This document shows positions 59,240 through 64,000 of a DNA stretch of 64,000 bases, piece by piece. How positions within the stretch are numbered: position 1 is the first letter of the stretch; every line of letters starts with the position of its first letter. Under the pieces are notes generated by a model. That model worked only from the letters and a program-made list of their open reading frames with translations. It had not been told where the DNA came from and made no database searches. The position numbers and the translations under genes were made by a program. The DNA comes from Streptomyces sp. P3 (GTDB taxonomy: Bacteria; Actinomycetota; Actinomycetes; Streptomycetales; Streptomycetaceae): positions 2,790,001-2,854,000 of the forward strand of contig NZ_CP028369.1 of assembly GCF_003032475.1 (NCBI RefSeq). The letters run 5' to 3'.

Positions 59240-60910
59240 TCAGCCGCCCAGGCGCAGCAGCGACGCCACGATCGGGCCGGCCGTGTCCCCGCCGTGGCCG
59301 CCCGCCTGGACGACTCCCGCGGCCGCCAGGTCGCCCCGGTAGGCGGTGAACCAGCCGTTGGGCTTGTCCTGGTTGTCGACCTCCGCGGAACCCGTCTTGG
59401 CGCCGTAGTCGGGGCCGAGGCCGGACATCGCCTCGGCGGCGGTGCCGGCCGCGGCGGTGTAGTTCATCAGCTCCCGCAGCTGGGACAGCGTGGCCGCCGA
59501 CATGGTGCGGGAGGCCTTCGCCAGCGTGCGGTCGTCCACCGACGGGGCGACCAGGTACGGCTGGTGGAAGGAGCCCGACTTCACGGTCGCGGCGACCGAC
59601 GCCATGTTCAGCGGGTTCATCCGGACCCCGCCCTGGCCGATCAGCGACGCCGCCATCTGAGCCTTCGACTGCACCGGCACCGAACCGTCGAAGGACGGGA
59701 CCCCGATCGCCCAGTTGTTCATCGACAGACCGAACACCTGCTGCGCCTGCTTGGTCAGGCTGTCGTCGTCCAGCTCCGGCGCCTGGCTGATGAAGGCGGT
59801 GTTGCAGGAGCGCGCGAAACTCGCCTTGAACGTGCCGTCCTTGATCTCGAAGTCGTCGTCGTTGTGGAACTTCCAGCCGCCGTAGGTGAACGTCTTGGGG
59901 CAGGGGTGCGTCTTGTCCGCCGACGCCAGCTCCTTCTCGATGAGCAGCGAGGACGTGACGACCTTCATCGTCGAGCCGGGCGCCAGCGAGCCGTTGAACG
60001 CGGTGTTGAAGCCGTGACCGGCGTTGGCCACCGCGAGGATCTCGCCCGTGGAGGGGCGCAGCACGACGACCGACGACTTCGCGGTCTTCGCCACCTGCTG
60101 CTCGGCGGCCGCCTGGAGGGCCGGGCTCAGCGTGGTCTTCACGGTGCCCGGAGTGCCCTTGCTCAGCTCCAGCAGCGTCTTGTCGGAGACCTTCTTCGCC
60201 TTGGCCGCCTTGCCGCGGACGACCTGGAGCTCGACGCCCGCCTTGCCGCCCGCCTTCTTCCCGTACTTCTCCCGCAACCCGTCCAGGACGGGCGCCAGAG
60301 AGGGGTACTTCGCGACGCTGAGCTCACCGCCGTCGCGGTCGACGGCCTTGACCGGCGGAGTGCCCGCCGCACCGGTGACGAGCCGGTCGCCGTCCTGCAG
60401 ATCCGGGTGGACGACCGACGCGTGCCAGTCGACCTGCGCCTTGCCGTTCTTCGGGTTGCGGACCACGGTGAGCGAGCTGGCGTACGACAGCGGCTTGCTG
60501 ACGTCCTTGTACGTCACCGTGCCCTTCACCGTGAACGGGATTCTGGTGCCCGTGGCCTCGCCGGCGCTGAGGGCGACGCCGGTGACATGGGCGTCCTTGC
60601 CGTAGCCGGTCAGCAGGGCGGAGGCGGCCGCGGCATCGTCCGTGACGGCGGCCGCCCGGGCCACCTCGCCCCCCTGCCAGGCCGTGAGGAACCGCTGGGC
60701 CACGGCCTTGGCCTCGTCCGCCGACGGGGGGTCGGTCCGGAACCTGAGCACCTCTCGGCGGTCCCCGGAGGAACCGTCGAGGGCCGCCGCCCCGCCGTAC
60801 AGCGCGTAGACGCCGATTCCGGCGCCCGCGACCACGACGGCGATCATGCCGCCCACCACGGCGGGACGCCGCCTGCTGCGTTGCTCTTCGACGCGCCTTC
60901 TCTTGCCCAC
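59240..60910 (-). CDS. Penicillin-binding protein, class B with NTF2-like domain
   Basis: This 556-residue protein starts with GTG 60910. One transmembrane anchor (GGMIAVVVAGAGIGVYALYGG) is followed by a MecA_N/NTF2-like domain (about 60-160), a PBP dimerisation-like region and the transpeptidase domain: APGSTMKVV (Ser near 315), SFARSCNTAF (SxN near 371) and GAKTGSAE (KTG near 504). It should cross-link peptidoglycan at the cell surface. The next gene upstream is a paralogue with the same architecture, pointing to duplication. The gap to ssgE is convergent. Confidence 0.92.
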   Translation of the reverse strand: MGKRRRVEEQRSRRRPAVVGGMIAVVVAGAGIGVYALYGGAAALDGSSGDRREVLRFRTDPPSADEAKAVAQRFLTAWQGGEVARAAAVTDDAAAASALLTGYGKDAHVTGVALSAGEATGTRIPFTVKGTVTYKDVSKPLSYASSLTVVRNPKNGKAQVDWHASVVHPDLQDGDRLVTGAAGTPPVKAVDRDGGELSVAKYPSLAPVLDGLREKYGKKAGGKAGVELQVVRGKAAKAKKVSDKTLLELSKGTPGTVKTTLSPALQAAAEQQVAKTAKSSVVVLRPSTGEILAVANAGHGFNTAFNGSLAPGSTMKVVTSSLLIEKELASADKTHPCPKTFTYGGWKFHNDDDFEIKDGTFKASFARSCNTAFISQAPELDDDSLTKQAQQVFGLSMNNWAIGVPSFDGSVPVQSKAQMAASLIGQGGVRMNPLNMASVAATVKSGSFHQPYLVAPSVDDRTLAKASRTMSAATLSQLRELMNYTAAAGTAAEAMSGLGPDYGAKTGSAEVDNQDKPNGWFTAYRGDLAAAGVVQAGGHGGDTAGPIVASLLRLGG

Positions 60911-61053
60911 TGCGTGCGATCCTCCGGATCCCCAGGGGCTTCCCCCCGCCCCGTTGCCCTCGTTGCCCTCACCGACCCCAACGACGGCAACAGCCTAGAG
61001 TCCCGTCCGGTGGATGTGACGTCATAGGTGACGTCGGCCACTCCGGTTCCGGT

Positions 61054-62688
61054 TCAGCCGGCCCGCAGCACCTCCGCGACGATCGGCCCCGACGCGTCGA
61101 CTCCGTGGCCGCCGTCCTGGGTCATCGCGGCGGCCGCCACGTCGCCCCGGTAGCCGGTGAACCAGCTGTCGGACCGGGCCTGTCCGTCGACCTCGGCGGA
61201 GCCGGTCTTCGCGCCGATGCGGCCGCCCAGACCGGCCATGACCTGGGCCGCGGTGCCGCTGGTCGCGGTGCGGTTCATCATGGAGCGCAACTGCTGGACG
61301 GTGCTCGCCGACAGGCCCTTCGCGCGGGCCGGGTCGCGGCCGTCGAGGCTCAGCGGCACGATCACCGGCTGCCGGAAGGCGCCGGTCATCGCGGTCGCGG
61401 TCACCGAGGCCATGTTCAGCGGGTTCATCTGGACCTTGCCCTGGCCGATCAGGCCGGCCGCGGTGTCCGGGCCGCCGGCCGCCGGGACGGAGCCGTCGAA
61501 CGACGGGATGCCGGTCTGCCAGTCGAGGCCGATCCCGAAGCGGTCCCGGGCCTCGTTCGTCAGCGAGTCGACCTTCACCTCGTCCGCGAACTTCACGAAC
61601 GCCGTGTTGCAGGAGCGGGCGAAGCTCTCGGAGAGGGTCGCGCCCTCGTCGGGCTTCATGCCCTTGATGTTCTTGAAGGTCTGGCTCTCGGAGACGGCCG
61701 AGGACGGGCACGGCGCGGGCCCGTTCGCGGTGGTGAGCCCGCTGTCGATGAGGGTGGCCGCGCTGACGATCTTCATGGTGGAGCCGGGCGCGACCTCGCC
61801 CAGGAACGCGGCGTTCCAGCCGTCGGCGCGGTTGTTGGCGACGGCCAGGATCTCGCCGGTGCTCGGCTCGAGGGCCACCACCGACGACTCGGGGTGCTTT
61901 TGGACCGCCTTCTCCGCCGCCGCCTGCACGCGCGCGCTGAGGGTGGTGGGCAGCTTGCCCGCCTTGCCCTCGGCGAGCGTCAGCAGTGAGGTGTCGGCGG
62001 TGTCGGGGGTGGCGTGCCGGATCGCCAGCTCGACGCCCGGCGTCCCGCCCGCCTTCGCCCCGTACTTCGTGCGCAGCTGGTCCAGGACCGGTCCCAGGGA
62101 GGGGTACTTCTCCTTCGTCAGCACCTTGCCGTCCCGGTCCACCGCCTCGATCGACGGCGCCGACGAGTCGCCCGTGACCAGGGTGTCGTCCATGCTCTTG
62201 AGCGCGGGATGGACGACCGACGGCTGCCAGTCGACCAGCGCCCTGCCGGTGGTGACGCCCCGCACGACCGTCAGCCGGCTCCGGTAGGCGAGCGGCTTGG
62301 ACTTCCCGTCGTAGGACACCGTCGCCTTCACGGAGAAGGGCACACTGTCGCCGACCGGGCTGCCCGGTGTGATCTGCACGCCCGTGATGTGCGCGGCCTG
62401 GCCGTACGAGGTCAGCAGCGGCCCGGCCTTCGCCGCGTTGTCGGTGAGATCGGCGGCGGCCGAGGCCTGCCCCTTCTCCCAGGCCGCGAAGAACGCGGCG
62501 CTGGTGTCCTTCACCTCGGAGTCGCTCGGTGGTCCGCTCTTCACGGCCACCGGCTCGGCGCCTCCCGGCCCGCCGCTCCCGTCGGTGTCGCTGAGCGCGC
62601 TCACGATGTTGAAGGCTCCATAGCCGGCCCCGCCCACCATCACCGCTAACGCCGAGCCGACTATGGCCGCCTTGGCCCCCTTGCGCAT
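61054..62688 (-). CDS. Penicillin-binding protein, paralogue of the neighbouring one
   Basis: This 544-residue protein from ATG 62688 has a membrane anchor (AAIVGSALAVMVGGAGYGAF), an NTF2-like domain (about 50-160) and a transpeptidase domain with APGSTMKIV (Ser near 304), SFARSCNTAF (near 359) and GAKTGSAE (near 494). It matches the downstream PBP over its full length, so the pair arose by tandem duplication. A perfect 22-bp palindrome lies 44-65 bases upstream of the start and probably controls it. Confidence 0.92.
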   Translation of the reverse strand: MRKGAKAAIVGSALAVMVGGAGYGAFNIVSALSDTDGSGGPGGAEPVAVKSGPPSDSEVKDTSAAFFAAWEKGQASAAADLTDNAAKAGPLLTSYGQAAHITGVQITPGSPVGDSVPFSVKATVSYDGKSKPLAYRSRLTVVRGVTTGRALVDWQPSVVHPALKSMDDTLVTGDSSAPSIEAVDRDGKVLTKEKYPSLGPVLDQLRTKYGAKAGGTPGVELAIRHATPDTADTSLLTLAEGKAGKLPTTLSARVQAAAEKAVQKHPESSVVALEPSTGEILAVANNRADGWNAAFLGEVAPGSTMKIVSAATLIDSGLTTANGPAPCPSSAVSESQTFKNIKGMKPDEGATLSESFARSCNTAFVKFADEVKVDSLTNEARDRFGIGLDWQTGIPSFDGSVPAAGGPDTAAGLIGQGKVQMNPLNMASVTATAMTGAFRQPVIVPLSLDGRDPARAKGLSASTVQQLRSMMNRTATSGTAAQVMAGLGGRIGAKTGSAEVDGQARSDSWFTGYRGDVAAAAMTQDGGHGVDASGPIVAEVLRAG

Positions 62689-62731
62689 GGTCCGCGTCCT
62701 CCCCGTATCCCCGTGGCGACCCTCCCGGGCC

Positions 62732-62753
62732 TTTTCTGAACGCGTTCAGAAAA
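62732..62753. promoter_or_regulatory. Perfect 22-bp palindrome upstream of the PBP gene
   Basis: TTTTCTGAACG (62732-62742) and its exact reverse complement CGTTCAGAAAA (62743-62753) meet at a central CG. Central-CG palindromes are typical of LacI-family operators. The site lies 44-65 bases before the PBP start, inside the expected promoter. It is also downstream of the pmt stop but has no U tract in that direction. Confidence 0.6.
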
Positions 62754-62813
62754 CCGCGCTCAGCCTCACAGTAAGCGCTAACCGGGCGGACGGGGCGGGA
62801 GTTTCCGCAATCG

Positions 62814-64000
62814 TTAGACCCACGTGTCCAGCCACATCCGTGAACGCCAGTCGTCGATCGGGATGGCCTGGCCGGTGTAGAGGGGCCAGAAGTAGATGAA
62901 GTTCCAGGCGATCAGCAGGACCAGGACGCCCGCGCCCGTGGCGCCCGCCACCCGGCGGGTGTCGCTGGAGCCCGGTGGGCCGACGAGGGCGCCGATCATC
63001 ATCGCCACCGCCAGACACAGGAACGGCAGGAAGACCACGGCGTAGAAGAGGAAGATCGTGCGTTCCTGGTACATGAACCACGGCAGGTAGCCGGCCGCGA
63101 CGGCGCAGACGATCGCGCCCGCCCGCCAGTCACGGCGGAACAGCCAGCGCCACAGCACGAACAGCACCGCGAAGCAGGCCGCCCACCACAGCAGCGGGGT
63201 GCCGATGGCCAGCACCTCCCGCGCGCACTTCTCGCCCGCGTCCGCCGGGCAGCCGTCCACACCGGGCGCCGGCGACTCGTAGAAGTAGGAGACCGGGCGG
63301 CCGAGGACGAGCCAGCTCCACGGGTTCGACTGGTACGTGTGCGGCGACGTCAGGTGGGTGTGGAACTCGTAGACCTCGTGCTCGTAGTGCCACAGGCTGC
63401 GCCACCAGTCGGGGAACAGCCACGTCCAGCTGCCGCCCCTGCCGTCGGTCGCCGCCCAGTTGCGGTAGTAGCCGCCCCTGCCGTCCGCGGCGGACAGGAT
63501 CCAGCCCGTCCACGACACCAGGTACGTGACCAGCGCGACCGGCACCGTCGCCAGGAACGCGAAGCCCGTGTCCCGCTTCAGCACCGCCAGGTACGGACGC
63601 CGGGCGCCCGCCACCTTGCGCGAGCCGACGTCCCACAACACCGTCATCAGGCAGAACGCCACCATGATGTACAGGCCGTTCCACTTCGTGCCGATGGCCA
63701 GGCCCAGCATCAGGCCCGCCCCCCAGCGCCAGGGGCGCCACCCGATGCGGGTCGTCTCCGCGAGGTGCGCGTCCGGACGGCAGCGGCCGTCGGCGTCCGG
63801 CTCGAGCGCCGCGGCGAGTCGCGCGCGGGCCCAGTCCCGGTCGGCGACCAGACAGCCGAACGCCGCCAGCACGAAGAACATCAGCACCCCGTCGAGCAGG
63901 GCCGTGCGGCTCATCACGAAGTGCAGGCCGTCCACCGCCATCAGCGCGCCCGCGAGACAGCCGAGGAACGTGGAGCGGAAGAGGCGGCGGCCGATCCGGC
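62814..64000 (-). CDS. pmt: Protein O-mannosyltransferase (PMT family), C-terminal part
   Basis: The window edge removes the N-terminus, leaving about 395 codons. RSTFLGCLAGALMAVDGLHFVMSRTALLDGVLMFFVLAAFGCLVADRDWAR is the conserved PMT membrane block. GLAIGTKWNGLYIMVAFCLMTVLWD and WYR/YNWA-type periplasmic loops follow, with multiple transmembrane segments to PWFMYQERTIFLFYAVVFLPFLCLAV. The ending YFWPLYTGQAIPIDDWRSRMWLDTWV is usual for actinobacterial PMTs, which transfer mannose from polyprenyl phosphate to secreted proteins. Confidence 0.93.
   Translation of the reverse strand, partial: RIGRRLFRSTFLGCLAGALMAVDGLHFVMSRTALLDGVLMFFVLAAFGCLVADRDWARARLAAALEPDADGRCRPDAHLAETTRIGWRPWRWGAGLMLGLAIGTKWNGLYIMVAFCLMTVLWDVGSRKVAGARRPYLAVLKRDTGFAFLATVPVALVTYLVSWTGWILSAADGRGGYYRNWAATDGRGGSWTWLFPDWWRSLWHYEHEVYEFHTHLTSPHTYQSNPWSWLVLGRPVSYFYESPAPGVDGCPADAGEKCAREVLAIGTPLLWWAACFAVLFVLWRWLFRRDWRAGAIVCAVAAGYLPWFMYQERTIFLFYAVVFLPFLCLAVAMMIGALVGPPGSSDTRRVAGATGAGVLVLLIAWNFIYFWPLYTGQAIPIDDWRSRMWLDTWV

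Noticed and set aside
62732..62753. LexA (SOS) box in the palindrome before the PBP gene
   Set aside because: The Streptomyces LexA site needs GAAC-N4-GTTC; here the arms are GAAC-N2-GTTC.
1..64000. CRISPR arrays, insertion sequences, prophage genes, toxin-antitoxin pairs or biosynthetic gene cluster
   Set aside because: None seen. Repeats present are short tandem arrays, mostly coding; no transposase, integrase, NRPS or PKS signature was found.

Overview
The window is a 64 kb piece of a very GC-rich actinobacterial chromosome and almost certainly comes from a Streptomyces. The signs are the strong G/C bias at third codon positions, many GTG starts with GGAG-type ribosome sites, and Streptomyces hallmark genes: an hrdD-type sigma factor, a SsgE-like SsgA/SsgB-family protein, a SepX/GlpR divisome protein, a fruRKA operon and a DUF6227 protein. 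Gene content and order resemble, from memory, the hrdD-to-ssgE part of the S. coelicolor chromosome. I could not check this by alignment. I see no rRNA, CRISPR, insertion sequence, prophage or antibiotic cluster. This is core chromosome whose interest lies mainly in its regulatory sites and gene linkages.

Layout, left to right. At 1-5544 are a truncated secreted M6-type protease, a TetR/MFS efflux pair with two mirrored operators, a MarR regulator divergent from a DODA-type dioxygenase, and a GNAT acetyltransferase. At 5605-7294 is hrdD behind a perfect SigR-type promoter, followed by 0.7 kb without a convincing gene that ends in a strong hairpin. At 7438-11214 are a TetR with an unusual low-complexity insertion, a WYL regulator and a second MFS pump. 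At 11429-15802 is fruR-fruK-fruA, with a perfect operator in front. At 15972-27588 are mostly minus-strand housekeeping and envelope genes: a small membrane protein, DUF6227, an L,D-transpeptidase lipoprotein, a P1-family peptidase, an LtrA-like membrane protein, mscL, a SAF/CpaB-like protein, MTA phosphorylase, a zinc-ribbon FmdB/Ruc-like protein under a near-perfect CIRCE (HrcA) site, an MFS protein and a K+/H+ antiporter.

At 27866-37204 are a penicillin acylase-family hydrolase, 5-formyl-THF cyclo-ligase, galU, glp (moeA), moaC, mog, a RimJ-like acetyltransferase, sepX/glpR and tRNA-Ala(CGC). The glp and sepX/glpR genes are the homologues of the corynebacterial gephyrin-like protein and its membrane receptor, so this block joins cofactor synthesis to cell division. 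At 37372-42833 are GNAT, xthA, and a MerR regulator divergent from a translationally coupled monooxygenase/hydrolase/dehydrogenase cassette that recalls the mycobacterial mymA locus.

At 42926-54694 are a repeat-rich small protein, a tricorn protease, a TetR/MMPL export pair, a lamin-tail secreted protein with a His/Asp-rich tail, a secreted propeller protein, a DUF1876 protein and a serine hydrolase. At 54771-58552 is a Co/Ni ECF transporter operon (cbiM-cbiQ-cbiO) whose last gene overlaps an ohrR, followed by ohr, with a Nur-like box in front of cbiM. At 58747-64000 are ssgE, two related penicillin-binding proteins and the C-terminal part of a protein O-mannosyltransferase.

No wholly new multi-gene system could be shown. 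The observations most worth testing are the CIRCE site on the FmdB/Ruc-like gene, the coupling of ohrR to a metal transporter, two genes that appear to need CTG starts, the hairpin-terminated gap after hrdD, and a perfect 22-bp palindrome in front of a penicillin-binding protein.
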